In this document: positions 8,547 through 19,324 of the stretch, in pieces | How the letters are laid out: every line of letters starts with the position of its first letter | How positions within the stretch are numbered: position 1 is the first letter of the stretch | From: Paludibacter sp. | GTDB lineage: Bacteria; Bacteroidota; Bacteroidia; Bacteroidales; Paludibacteraceae | Assembly: GCA_028692715.1 (NCBI GenBank) | Contig: JAQUWU010000029.1 | Span: forward strand, 1-64,000 | DNA length: 64,000 nt | Direction: 5' to 3' | The notes under the pieces: generated by a model | Told to the model about the DNA's origin: nothing | The model's input: only the letters and a program-made list of their open reading frames with translations | Database searches by the model: none | Program-made: the position numbers and the translations under genes

Positions 8547-8707
8547 ACGCTGATTTTCGCTGATTTATCGGAAAATGAAGGATAAAACAAAACGGATATT
8601 TCTTGCCTTCGGCAAGATGATAAAGACGCAACTATCTGTAAATCATTCCGATTTATCGGAATTCAAATCCGTTTTTTCAAATCCACTCTATCAGTGAAAA
8701 TCAGCGT
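8547..8707. repeat. 161-bp nested inverted-repeat element
   Basis: Outer arms of 18 bp with one mismatch (ACGCTGATTTTCGCTGAT at 8547-8564; mirrored at 8690-8707) enclose further inner inverted repeats: AAAACGGAT/ATCCGTTTT, a TCTTGCC-TTC-GGCAAGA hairpin near 8610-8627 and ATTCCGAT-TT-ATCGGAAT near 8644-8661. The whole could fold into one branched structure. No coding potential. Confidence 0.6.
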
Positions 8708-9121
8708 TCTATTCTTAAATATTTTCATGCAAAATACGACATTATTTGTTTTCAATTACTTATTTAGATGATAAATAACAATTATCATTTTACACATAAC
8801 AAATACGGCAAACGCTTGTCAGCAAAATAATTAGGACCTGACTGCAGTAGACACGTTCTAGCCTTCAATTTAGATGTTTTGAGTTATAGTAATACCGACA
8901 GCAATCGGGAATCTTTCAAAATGCTTAACTATACAAAACCTTTAGGATTGTATTTTAGCCCTATTGATAAGTCTGAAAACACACTATTTCTGTTTATATC
9001 TTTCTGACGAAGTAATCCTTCCATTTTTCATTCAAAAAATTCTTTAATTCAGTTTCACATTTATATAAAACACCATGATACAGTTTCAGGTTCTTTATTT
9101 TCTTATCACATAAAAATAAAC

Positions 9122-9129
9122 TACTTTTG
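9122..9129 (+). promoter_or_regulatory. Probable -7 element for hisB
   Basis: TACTTTTG matches TAnnTTTG and lies 48 bp upstream of the hisB ATG; a T-rich stretch (ATTTTC) sits at the -33 position. Confidence 0.5.
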
Positions 9130-9177
9130 TAATCAATCTTTCGATGTTAATTACAACTACATTATTACGAATAACTT

Positions 9178-10326
9178 ATGTCAGGCAAACAACTAAACAA
9201 CATAATAAAAAAGAAAGTACTATTTATCGACAGAGATGGTACAATAATAGCTGAACCACCCGTAACATTTCAGGTTGACAATCTGGAACAAATGGAATTT
9301 TTGCCGGGTGTTTTGCGTAACCTGTATTTCATTCGTCAAAAATTGGATTTCGAGTGGGCTTTAGTAACCAATCAGGATGGACTTGGGACTGAAGTTTATC
9401 CACAAGAAAATTTCGATTCGGTTCAAAATAAATTCATTCAAATACTTGAAAATGAAGATATAAAATTCGATAAAATTTTTATCGACACCTCTTTTCCGGA
9501 TGACAATCTGCCAACACGCAAACCGGGAATAGCCATGCTAAATGAATACTTTTCAGACAATTACGATCTTGAAGGCTCTTTTGTTATTGGCGACAGAATA
9601 ACTGATGTCGAATTGGCTAAAAATTTAGGATGTAAAGCTATTTTTATTAGTGATGACAAAGATATTTTGATTGAAAATGGGCTAAAAAAATACTGTGCAC
9701 TGCAAACTTCCAATTGGGATAACATTACTGATTTTCTGTTTGCAGGTGAACGCATTGCTAAAGTGAAACGCACTACAAAAGAGACAAATATTCTAATTGA
9801 ACTAAATCTTGATGGGTCTGGTAAATGCGACATATCCACGGGATTGAATTTTTTCGACCACATGCTCGAGCAAATTGGAAGACATTCCGGTTGTGACCTA
9901 AAAATTAAGGTTAAAGGGGATTTACAGGTTGATGAACATCACACCATCGAAGACACTGCTATCTCGCTGGGTGAAGCATTTAGAAAAGCGCTGGGGAATA
10001 AACGCGGAATTGAACGGTATGGTTTTAATTTACCAATGGACGATTGTTTGTGTTCTGTTGCATTGGATTTTGGCGGACGATCATGGTTGGTTTTCGATGC
10101 CGAATTTAAACGTGAATATCTAGGCGATTTACCGACCGAAATGATTTTGCACTTTTTCAAATCGTTCAGTGATGCAGCTAAAATGAATCTGAATATTAAA
10201 GCAGAAGGTGTAAACGAGCATCACAAGCTTGAAGGTATTTTCAAGGCATTGGCCAAGTCAATCAAAATGGCCATAAAACGTGATATTTATCAATTTGAAT
10301 TACCCAGCACCAAAGGAATACTTTGA
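9178..10326 (+). CDS. hisB: Bifunctional histidinol-phosphatase / imidazoleglycerol-phosphate dehydratase
   Basis: Carries out steps 6 and 8 of histidine synthesis. Residues 1-175 form the HAD phosphatase (histidinol phosphate to histidinol) with nucleophile D18 and acid D20 in FIDRDGT and a later [12 protein letters not shown] motif. Residues 190-382 form the manganese imidazoleglycerol-phosphate dehydratase with the histidine motifs [23 protein letters not shown] and NEHHKLEG. The loop [12 protein letters not shown] in the phosphatase half lacks the cysteines that hold zinc in E. coli HisB. It stands apart from any other his gene, which is unusual since hisB is normally in a his operon. It may be co-transcribed with the next gene, 37 bp downstream. 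Confidence 0.95.
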   Translation: MSGKQLNNIIKKKVLFIDRDGTIIAEPPVTFQVDNLEQMEFLPGVLRNLYFIRQKLDFEWALVTNQDGLGTEVYPQENFDSVQNKFIQILENEDIKFDKIFIDTSFPDDNLPTRKPGIAMLNEYFSDNYDLEGSFVIGDRITDVELAKNLGCKAIFISDDKDILIENGLKKYCALQTSNWDNITDFLFAGERIAKVKRTTKETNILIELNLDGSGKCDISTGLNFFDHMLEQIGRHSGCDLKIKVKGDLQVDEHHTIEDTAISLGEAFRKALGNKRGIERYGFNLPMDDCLCSVALDFGGRSWLVFDAEFKREYLGDLPTEMILHFFKSFSDAAKMNLNIKAEGVNEHHKLEGIFKALAKSIKMAIKRDIYQFELPSTKGIL

Positions 10327-10363
10327 TTTACAATTTATTCAATTAAAACTTACTATTTAAAAC

Positions 10364-11974
10364 ATGAGATTTTCTCGTAGATATATTTTTCTTCTTTTCA
10401 GTTGTTTTTTTATTAGCCAAATTATCCCGGCTCAATCATTCACAGCCGATCCTCCCCGTTTGGTTATCGGAATTATGGTGGATGGGTTGCAACAAAAGCA
10501 CATCGACGTACTTTGGAATTATCTGGAATCGAACGGTATAAAAAGCATTATTGAAAAAGGAGCTAATTGCGAAAATGTATCATACAATATTGTTTCAGCA
10601 GGAAATGCATCTGATATTGCCTGTGTTATGACTGGCTCTATTCCTTATTACAATGGAGTTGCCGGTGACAATACTTTTAACCGAAATACAGCTGAAATTC
10701 AGGAAATAATTCAGGACAAAAATCAGGTGGGAATAGGTACAAAAAAGAATTACTCAGCACACAATTTACTTTCCAGTACTGTTAACGATGAATTAATGCT
10801 CGCAAATCCTGAGAAATCTAAAAGTTTTGCTGTTGCCATTAATGCCGAAGAAGCCATTATGCTGGGAGGACACACGGCAAATAGTGTGGTGTGGATAGAT
10901 GATGAAAACCTCAAATGGATTACCACCGGATATTATACAGATGGATTGTCACGTTGGGCAGACGAAATGAATATCAATAAGGGTTTCCAACAACTTGCCA
11001 ATACAGCATGGGTACCGATGTTTAATATAAATACTTATTTCAACAAACCAACAGTAGAAGACAAAAAAACGGGCTTCCATTATGACCCAGCGAGCAAAAA
11101 AGCAAAGAATTCTACGATCTCAATAATTAAAAATACTCCAACAGCAAATGACCTCGTTACGAATTTGGGATCAAAAATTCTTACTGAAGAGCAACTTGGG
11201 AAAGACATTTATCCCGACATGCTCATGTTGCAATATACAGTTCGTACCCCAAACGAGAAAACATCTGCTTTACAATCTGCCGAAAAAGAAGATATGTATT
11301 TTAGACTGGACAAAAATATTCAAAATTTATTGCAGAAAATTGATGTCAATGTTGGGCTTGACAAAACGCTTATTTTCTTATTTGCTAATCAAACAGGTGT
11401 ACATTCTCCAAAAGAGTTGGGCGAAAATAAAATTCCGGCAGGTTACTTCAATGCCCGACGGTCAATAGCTTTGTTAAGCACATATTTAATGGCAGTTTAC
11501 GGTCAGGAGCGTTGGATAGATGGTTATTATGGAAAAAATATTTTTCTAAACAAAAAGAAAATTGAGGAAAAGAAAATAAATTTCAAAGAAATGCAGCAGA
11601 ATATTGCCAATTTCATGTTAGAATTCGAAGGCATTCAGGCAGCATTTCCTGCATCTGACATACTAAATATGAGCGGAAATGCTCACTCCGAAATGGTGCG
11701 TATCCGCAATTCTACACATAAAAACAGCGTGGGTGACGTTATACTTACTCTTTTACCCGGATGGATAGAAGTTGATGACAAAAATAATCCCGTAGGAGAA
11801 TCAAATGCAATTGTCTCTTACACACCGCTGTATTTTTACGGTTGGAAAATTAAACCACAAAAAATTGAAGCGTCATATCAAACTACCGACATCGCTCCTA
11901 CTCTATCTAGAATATTAAATTTACCAATGCCTAATGCAAATATTGGCAAACCGATTGAAGAAATAACAAAATAA
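10364..11974 (+). CDS. Secreted alkaline phosphatase-superfamily protein
   Basis: A 536-residue periplasmic protein: signal peptide at 1-23 (ending IIPAQS), then a phosphodiesterase/alkaline-phosphatase fold. The first metal ligand is probably D39 in IGIMVDGLQ, and the region SAGNASDIACVMTGSIPYYNGV aligns with the nucleophile segment of PafA/nucleotide-pyrophosphatase-like enzymes, with Ser where Thr is usual. A later NQTGVHSP may supply another metal ligand. The canonical metal-ligand pattern is not complete to my eye (for example no clear DHG), so activity on phosphate esters is only probable. It follows hisB by 37 bp on the same strand. Confidence 0.65.
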   Translation: MRFSRRYIFLLFSCFFISQIIPAQSFTADPPRLVIGIMVDGLQQKHIDVLWNYLESNGIKSIIEKGANCENVSYNIVSAGNASDIACVMTGSIPYYNGVAGDNTFNRNTAEIQEIIQDKNQVGIGTKKNYSAHNLLSSTVNDELMLANPEKSKSFAVAINAEEAIMLGGHTANSVVWIDDENLKWITTGYYTDGLSRWADEMNINKGFQQLANTAWVPMFNINTYFNKPTVEDKKTGFHYDPASKKAKNSTISIIKNTPTANDLVTNLGSKILTEEQLGKDIYPDMLMLQYTVRTPNEKTSALQSAEKEDMYFRLDKNIQNLLQKIDVNVGLDKTLIFLFANQTGVHSPKELGENKIPAGYFNARRSIALLSTYLMAVYGQERWIDGYYGKNIFLNKKKIEEKKINFKEMQQNIANFMLEFEGIQAAFPASDILNMSGNAHSEMVRIRNSTHKNSVGDVILTLLPGWIEVDDKNNPVGESNAIVSYTPLYFYGWKIKPQKIEASYQTTDIAPTLSRILNLPMPNANIGKPIEEITK

Positions 11975-12086
11975 TAAAGCCTCTGGTCCAGACCTCAAAT
12001 AACCTGACTGACTTCAGGCAAATCCGAAAGCAGAGGGAGAAAGGAGAAAAAGGGATAAGAGCCTTTAAAACATTAATTTTGAAAAT

Positions 12087-13346
12087 ATGAAGAATAATTC
12101 AGAGAAAAGTGAAACTAATTCTACTCCACTTTCGGGGGCTGTGAAACTTTACAATTTCGACGAAATAATTGACAGAAAAAACACAAATGCTGTAAAAGTC
12201 GATCGCTGTAAAGCTCTATTCGGAACTGAGAATGTAATTCCCATGTGGGTAGCTGATATGGATTTTCGGACTCCGGATTTCATTTTAGAGGCAATAAAGA
12301 AACGTATTGAACATCCGATTCTCGGCTATAGCATGACACCCCAAAATTTTTATCCGTTATTAGTAAACTGGATTCTTGATCATCACAAATGGGAAGTCAA
12401 ACGTGAATGGGTGAGTTTTTTACCCGGAATTGTTCCCGGACTTTCTTTTGCTGTTCAGAGCCTAACCAACATTGAAGACGAAATTATTGTTCAACCGCCT
12501 GTATACTATCCATTTTTTCATGTAATTGAGAACAACAAGCGTAAATTAGTTTACAATCAACTGTTAGAATCCGAAGGCATTTTCAAATTCAATTTTGAAG
12601 ATTTTGAAAATAAAATTACTTCAAAAACAAAACTTTTTATTCTTTGCAACCCACACAATCCGGGAGGAAGAGTATGGACAAAAGATGAACTATCGAAACT
12701 TGCCGACATCTGCCAAAAGCATCAAATCACTGTCGTTTCGGACGAAATCCATGCGGATATGGTGCTTCCCGGGAAAACTCCTCACACACCATTTGCAAGC
12801 GTTTCGGAATGGGCAAAAGAAAACACCGTAACGTTTATGGCGCCAAGCAAAGTGTTCAATATGCCGGGATTAATCAGTTCATCCTACATAATTCCTAACG
12901 ACAATTTGAGAAAAAAATTCGCCGATTTTTTGGAAGCTTCAGAAATGAATACAGGAAATATATTCTCCTACGAAGCTACCATTGCTTGTTACGAACAGGG
13001 TGAAAATTGGCGACTGCAAATGTTAGAATATGTACAAGGAAATATAGAATTTTTGCGAGATTACTTGAAAACAAATATTCCACAAATCATCCCAATGATT
13101 CCCGAAGCATCATTCCTTGTATGGCTTAACTGTAAAAGTCTTGGAATGGAAACAGAAGAACTGCATAAATTCTTTTCACTGGAAGCCGGAATTGGTCTCA
13201 ACAAAGGAACCGTTTTTGGTCCCGGAGGGGAATATCATTTGCGTTTGAATGTGGCTTGTCCAAGAACTGTACTCGAAAAAGCATTGAAGCAACTGAAATC
13301 AGCGGTAAGCGGCAAACTAATGTTAGCAGTAAGCAGCAAACGGTAA
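12087..13346 (+). CDS. MalY/PatB family aminotransferase-fold C-S lyase
   Basis: Fold-type I pyridoxal-phosphate enzyme of the MalY/PatB subgroup, whose members cleave cystathionine or other C-S bonds (cystathionine beta-lyase) and sometimes act as aminotransferases. MWVADMDF (53-60), NPHNPGGR (188-195), the cofactor-pairing D219 in SDEIHAD and the Schiff-base lysine K255 in APSKVFNMPG are all present. The 419 residues are about 20-30 more than usual: an N-terminal polar extension (1-20) and a C-terminal tail from about residue 405 (AVSGKLMLAVSSKR) that is encoded by a low-complexity repeat continuing past the stop codon. Cytoplasmic, probably in methionine/cysteine metabolism. Confidence 0.85.
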   Translation: MKNNSEKSETNSTPLSGAVKLYNFDEIIDRKNTNAVKVDRCKALFGTENVIPMWVADMDFRTPDFILEAIKKRIEHPILGYSMTPQNFYPLLVNWILDHHKWEVKREWVSFLPGIVPGLSFAVQSLTNIEDEIIVQPPVYYPFFHVIENNKRKLVYNQLLESEGIFKFNFEDFENKITSKTKLFILCNPHNPGGRVWTKDELSKLADICQKHQITVVSDEIHADMVLPGKTPHTPFASVSEWAKENTVTFMAPSKVFNMPGLISSSYIIPNDNLRKKFADFLEASEMNTGNIFSYEATIACYEQGENWRLQMLEYVQGNIEFLRDYLKTNIPQIIPMIPEASFLVWLNCKSLGMETEELHKFFSLEAGIGLNKGTVFGPGGEYHLRLNVACPRTVLEKALKQLKSAVSGKLMLAVSSKR

Positions 13347-13362
13347 TCAGCAAACAGCATCT
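13300..13362. repeat. Low-complexity AGCAGTAAGC/GGCAAAC tandem repeat
   Basis: Imperfect repeats of the type GTAAGCGGCAAAC, GTAAGCAGCAAACGG and TAATCAGCAAACAG run from inside the MalY/PatB 3' end into the intergenic space. They encode the last 14 or so residues of that protein. Confidence 0.6.
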
Positions 13363-13413
13363 TTCACTACACAATCAACATATATAAATTAATCAACCAA
13401 TTACCCAAAAACC

Positions 13414-14076
13414 ATGGATGTAAAAATCGAATCTTCGTGGAAACATGTCTTGCAAGACGAATTTGATAAAGAGTATTTTGTAAAGCTTACTAATTTTGTG
13501 CGTAACGAATACAAAACAAAACTTACATTTCCACCTGCTTCAGACATTTTCAATGCTTTCGACCAATGTCCTTTTGACAAGGTTAAGGTAGTTATTCTTG
13601 GTCAAGATCCTTATCACGGCGATGGTCAGGCACATGGATTGTGCTTCTCGGTGAACAAAGGTGTAGCACTTCCTCCTTCCCTACTTAATATTTTCAAGGA
13701 AATTAAACGGGATTTAGGTATTCCAATGCCGAAAAATGGAAATCTTACCCGCTGGGCCGAACAGGGTGTATTATTGTTGAATGCCACACTCACTGTTCAG
13801 GCTCATATAGCCGGTTCACATCAAAATCTTGGTTGGGAAACTTTTACGGATACTGTGATTGACAAATTAGCTACAGAAAAAGAACATCTTGTATTCATGC
13901 TCTGGGGTTCATATGCTCAAAAAAAAGGCAGCTTTATTGATCCAAACAAACACCTGATATTAAAGTCAGTACATCCATCTCCACTATCTGCATATCGTGG
14001 ATTCATTGGAAATAATCACTTTTCTCTTTCTAACAAATATTTAAAATCAAACAACAAAGTTGAAATTATTTGGTGA
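13414..14076 (+). CDS. ung: Uracil-DNA glycosylase (family 1)
   Basis: Base-excision repair enzyme removing uracil from DNA. The 220-residue protein has the family 1 water-activating motif GQDPYHG (Q64-H68, catalytic D65), the uracil-recognising LLNATLTVQ near 121 and the minor-groove motif [11 protein letters not shown] starting at H187. Length and start are typical. Transcribed on its own between the MalY-type gene and gyrB. Confidence 0.97.
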   Translation: MDVKIESSWKHVLQDEFDKEYFVKLTNFVRNEYKTKLTFPPASDIFNAFDQCPFDKVKVVILGQDPYHGDGQAHGLCFSVNKGVALPPSLLNIFKEIKRDLGIPMPKNGNLTRWAEQGVLLLNATLTVQAHIAGSHQNLGWETFTDTVIDKLATEKEHLVFMLWGSYAQKKGSFIDPNKHLILKSVHPSPLSAYRGFIGNNHFSLSNKYLKSNNKVEIIW

Positions 14077-14239
14077 TTTTAATACTGAATCAGTATACTA
14101 ATGGTTTTGGTATACAATTTTCAAGGACAACATAAGACGTTCAAAAATCAACTAAAAACCACTATGTTTCACAATGATTGTACTTTTTTGTTCTTTAAAA
14201 TACTCCTAGTTTTATAGCATTTATCTCAAAAAATTATAT

Positions 14240-14247
14240 TATATTTG
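14240..14247 (+). promoter_or_regulatory. Probable -7 element for gyrB
   Basis: TATATTTG matches TAnnTTTG and lies 86 bp upstream of the gyrB start. No TTTG at -33; the 257-bp gap between ung and gyrB shows no other feature. Confidence 0.45.
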
Positions 14248-14303
14248 TGTGTTTTTTTGGACAACAATCTAAATTGTAAGCAGGATTAGAAAAAACACAT
14301 TAA

Positions 14304-16298
<1,995 letters not shown>

Positions 16299-16303
16299 TT
16301 TAA

Positions 16304-16338
16304 TTGATAATTGACAATGAATAATTGTCAATTATCAA
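16304..16338. repeat. 15-bp perfect inverted repeat after gyrB
   Basis: TTGATAATTGACAAT (16304-16318) and ATTGTCAATTATCAA (16324-16338) pair perfectly around a 5-nt loop, followed by further TCAATTGTCAAC repeats. It belongs to the TTGACAATTG-type low-complexity class and creates a false TTG start for the next gene. It may also end the gyrB transcript, though no T-run follows. Confidence 0.6.
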
Positions 16339-16360
16339 CTATCAATTGTCAACTAAAAAA

Positions 16361-16894
16361 ATGAATATAGCCGTCTTCTGTTCTTCCAGCCATTTAATCC
16401 CTGAAAAATATAAGCTCGAAGCTTATCGTTTAGGTCAATGGATTGCAGAAAATGGCCATACACTTGTTTATGGTGGCGCAACCGGCGGCTTGATGGACTC
16501 AGTTTCAGAAGGTAGCTACAGTAAAAATGGGAATATTATTGGTGTAATACCAAAAGCTGTCATTAAAATGAACCGTCAGAGTTCCTTGCCTACAGAATTA
16601 ATTACCGTAGAAACAATGAGTGAACGAAAGGCAAAAATGAAACTGCTCACGGATGTATTTGTTGTTTTGCCTGGGAGTTTCGGAACATTAGATGAAATGC
16701 TAGATGTTATAGCCTCCGGAGTTGTTGGCGAACATAAAAAGCCACTAATAATTGTCAATCAGGATGGATTTTACAATCTTTTCTTACAGCAGATTGATTT
16801 AATGAGAAACGAACATTTTATTCCTGCTGAAGAAAAATACAAACCACTGATAGCAACAGATTTCGAACATTGTTTGGCGTTACTAAATTTATAA
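16361..16894 (+). CDS. LOG family (TIGR00730) Rossmann-fold protein
   Basis: A 177-residue homologue of LONELY GUY, which in studied members hydrolyses nucleoside 5'-monophosphates (cytokinin-riboside phosphoribohydrolase, sometimes AMP/IMP nucleosidase). The nucleotide-binding YGGATGGLMDSVSEG and the signature PGSFGTLDEM are visible; the second glycine of the usual PGGxGTxxE is serine. I start at the ATG at 16361 (MNIAVFCSSS); a TTG at 16325 would only translate the preceding hairpin. Cytoplasmic. It is followed after 19 bp by the GH16-like gene, so both may be co-transcribed. Confidence 0.85.
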   Translation: MNIAVFCSSSHLIPEKYKLEAYRLGQWIAENGHTLVYGGATGGLMDSVSEGSYSKNGNIIGVIPKAVIKMNRQSSLPTELITVETMSERKAKMKLLTDVFVVLPGSFGTLDEMLDVIASGVVGEHKKPLIIVNQDGFYNLFLQQIDLMRNEHFIPAEEKYKPLIATDFEHCLALLNL

Positions 16895-16913
16895 AAACTC
16901 AATAACTTCGCTT

Positions 16914-18236
16914 ATGAATTTATTTTGGAAACAATTCTTTGGGAAAATAACTCCTACTGCAAAACTGGAGAAAGACGAAGCGGATCTTATTATTGCTATG
17001 GAGCGATACGAAGAAGTGCTGAATTCATTAGAATTAGTTGAATATAAAAAGCTATTTCACATAGTAAAATCTGCTGATTTTCAGGAAAATAAAAAAATAC
17101 TGCAAAATCGGAAATACAAAGACACTGAATTCTACCAAAATACGAAAAAATTCAATAAACTTGAAATTTCTCAAGCCATTCAACTTTATTTTCAAGTTCT
17201 GAAATCAGAAGAATTGAAACAATACCTTAGTTTCAAATCATCATCTGATTTTGAACAACTGGGTGACAAAAAACGGATTAAAGCCTCTGAAAAACTTCAA
17301 AAATTAAAACAATTTGAACATTCAAAAGCATATAAAACATACGTTCGCTTTCACGAATCTTATATCATTAAAGAATTTGAAAAACTAAAAGATAAAGTTT
17401 CGACCCCTGAATTTAAAAAAGAGAATGAATTTTGGGCAAATCCAAAACGCTGGCTTACCGTTCCTGAATACATTCAGGAACAGCGGTTTTATGAATTAGC
17501 GAAAAATCCTGACATAGTATTTTTTGAAAACGAAAAACCCGAACGTTTTAAAAAATACAAGGCTTTAAAATTGTCTTTTCAGGATGAATTTGAATGGAAT
17601 ACATTGGATAAATCTCACTGGAATTTTGGATTTCATTACAAGAGCAAGGAATTGATTGGGAATCATTCATTTGCAAATGAAAAACAAGCCAATAATTCAG
17701 GTAAAAATATAGGAGTTGAAAATGGAATTCTACACATTGCAACTAAACACGAAAAAACTACCGCCAGAGCATGGCATACTGAAAAAGGGTTTATAGAAAA
17801 AGAATTCAATTTTACGTCAGATATTCTTCAAACTGCCGACAAATTCCGTCAAAAATACGGTGTTTTTCGTGCAAAATTACGCTGTTCTGGGAATATAAAC
17901 CATGCTTTTTGGTTGGGTTCCGACACTAAAATTCCGATGATAAATATCTTTCATTCAACAGGAAAAAACATCACGCTGGGTAATGCAAACCATAATTTGG
18001 TTGATGGTATTAAAATCAAAGGCATTAATCCTCTAAAATACTATATTTACACCTTGGTTTGGTCGGAGAAAGAACTTATCTGGATGATTAATGATTATGA
18101 GGTTTATCGTACTGCCAGCAATATACCTGTGGAATCAATGTATCTTGCATTCAATTCCTTTATTACAGAGAAGCAACGCGGGAGTACCGGAAGCCTCGAT
18201 ATTGACTGGGTAAGAGTGTATACATCGGAAAAATAA
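16914..18236 (+). CDS. Cytoplasmic helical-repeat protein with catalytically dead GH16-like domain
   Basis: A 440-residue protein without signal peptide or membrane helix. Residues 1-215 are helical, charged and loosely repetitive (several units built on EYKxY/LxSFKSSxDF-like patterns). Residues 220-440 form a concanavalin A-like jelly roll of the GH16 type, ending LDIDWVRVYTSEK as GH16 domains do. The strand that should carry the catalytic E-I-D-I-x-E reads M342-I-N344-I-F-H347: nucleophile, assisting aspartate and acid/base are all replaced, so glycosidase activity is very unlikely and carbohydrate binding is the plausible remaining role. It directly precedes the Stealth/glycosyltransferase genes and ends in its own terminator. 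Sensing or scaffolding of an intracellular glycan intermediate would be speculation. Confidence 0.75.
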   Translation: MNLFWKQFFGKITPTAKLEKDEADLIIAMERYEEVLNSLELVEYKKLFHIVKSADFQENKKILQNRKYKDTEFYQNTKKFNKLEISQAIQLYFQVLKSEELKQYLSFKSSSDFEQLGDKKRIKASEKLQKLKQFEHSKAYKTYVRFHESYIIKEFEKLKDKVSTPEFKKENEFWANPKRWLTVPEYIQEQRFYELAKNPDIVFFENEKPERFKKYKALKLSFQDEFEWNTLDKSHWNFGFHYKSKELIGNHSFANEKQANNSGKNIGVENGILHIATKHEKTTARAWHTEKGFIEKEFNFTSDILQTADKFRQKYGVFRAKLRCSGNINHAFWLGSDTKIPMINIFHSTGKNITLGNANHNLVDGIKIKGINPLKYYIYTLVWSEKELIWMINDYEVYRTASNIPVESMYLAFNSFITEKQRGSTGSLDIDWVRVYTSEK

Positions 18237-18258
18237 TTCTTATAATTGGCTAATAGCT

Positions 18259-18286
18259 AAAGACAAACTTTCATGGGTTTGTCTTT
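18259..18286 (+). terminator. Intrinsic terminator
   Basis: AAAGACAAAC (18259-18268) pairs perfectly with GTTTGTCTTT (18277-18286), loop TTTCATGG, followed by more T. It ends the LOG/GH16-like transcript before the Stealth operon. Confidence 0.85.
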
Positions 18287-18336
18287 TTTCTTATTTTGGG
18301 CTCTGTATAAATAAAAGCACAAATCAATAAATAAAA

Positions 18337-19323
18337 ATGACAAATCAGTTGACAACGAGCGAAATAGATGTTGTTATTGCATGGGTAGATGGAAACGATC
18401 CTATGCATAAAAAAAAGATAAAACCCTATTTAAACCCTCAAGTTCAAAAGTCTGACGATATTGCCGGACCAACACGCTTTGGCTCAGAAGGAGAAATATT
18501 TTATTGTGTGGCATCGATACTTCGCTTTGCTACCTTTATTCGCAAGATTTATATTGTTACTGACGAACAAAATCCAAATTTGGACGACTTTGTTCAAAAA
18601 AACTTCCCCGAAAACAAAATAGCAATAGAAATCGTAGATCACAAAGTCATTTTTAAAGGTTACGAAAACCATTTACCTGTATTTAACAGCCGTGCTGTTG
18701 AAACTTGTATTTACAGAATCCCCGGATTGAGTGAAAACTATGTCTATTTTAACGATGATTTCTTTTTGATACGTCCCCTAAAAAAAACAGATTGGTTTGT
18801 GGATGATAAAATAATAGCTTATGGAAATTGGCGGAATCTTATTTTAGATAAATTATTATGGTTAATTAAACCAATGAAAAATGGTCATAAGCCTGTTGGG
18901 TTTAAGGATGGAATGATTATGGCAGCCCGTAAATATGGGAAAAAATGGAGATATTTCCATCTTGACCACTTACCACATCCCCTTAAAAAAACTGTCATTG
19001 AAGACTATTTTACAAAAAAACCAGCTCTTTTTCAATCCAATATTTCATATAAATTTCGTAGTGGCAATCAATTCAACACGCATGAATTATACTATCTAAA
19101 AATGTTGAAATCGAACAAAGCCATTATTAAACCTGCCTCTGAGAATTTACTATACATTAAACCTGTAAATCGAGGAGAGAAATACCTAAAAAGGAAATTA
19201 CAGATGTATGAAAACAATAAAGATTTAAAATTTTGTTGCATAGGTTCGTTAGATCTGGCAACGAAAAATGATCGAAATACACTTTTTAATTGGCTTAAAG
19301 GCATAATAAAAATAGATTTTTGA
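18337..19323 (+). CDS. Stealth family capsular polysaccharide phosphotransferase
   Basis: Stealth proteins transfer sugar-1-phosphate from a nucleotide sugar to a growing chain, giving phosphodiester-linked polysaccharide; relatives include the N-terminal part of eukaryotic GlcNAc-1-phosphotransferase. The conserved regions are in order: CR1 IDVVIAWVDGNDP (10-22), CR2 LRFATFIRKIYIVTDEQNP to YVYFNDDFFLIRP (about 62-150), and later conserved stretches around KPALFQSN and the C-terminus. The 328 residues are typical. Cytoplasmic or inner-face peripheral. It is the first gene of a tight plus-strand run (1-2 bp gaps to the next two genes). Confidence 0.88.
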   Translation: MTNQLTTSEIDVVIAWVDGNDPMHKKKIKPYLNPQVQKSDDIAGPTRFGSEGEIFYCVASILRFATFIRKIYIVTDEQNPNLDDFVQKNFPENKIAIEIVDHKVIFKGYENHLPVFNSRAVETCIYRIPGLSENYVYFNDDFFLIRPLKKTDWFVDDKIIAYGNWRNLILDKLLWLIKPMKNGHKPVGFKDGMIMAARKYGKKWRYFHLDHLPHPLKKTVIEDYFTKKPALFQSNISYKFRSGNQFNTHELYYLKMLKSNKAIIKPASENLLYIKPVNRGEKYLKRKLQMYENNKDLKFCCIGSLDLATKNDRNTLFNWLKGIIKIDF

Positions 19324-19324
19324 A

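Larger units (their letters stand above)
7762..9177. other. Gene-free 1.4-kb region of repeat elements
   Basis: No convincing gene is present. From left to right it holds a CCCCTAAAGGGG repeat (7861-7887), a 407-bp element with 12-bp inverted ends (8026-8432), a second nested inverted-repeat element (8547-8707), AT-rich DNA with no feature I recognise (8708-9120) and the hisB promoter. A 123-codon open frame (7934-8305) runs across the first element and has no gene-like features. Confidence 0.7.

Noticed and set aside
16325-16360. TTG start for the LOG-family gene
   Set aside because: Lies inside a perfect hairpin; the ATG at 16361 gives the family's N-terminus.
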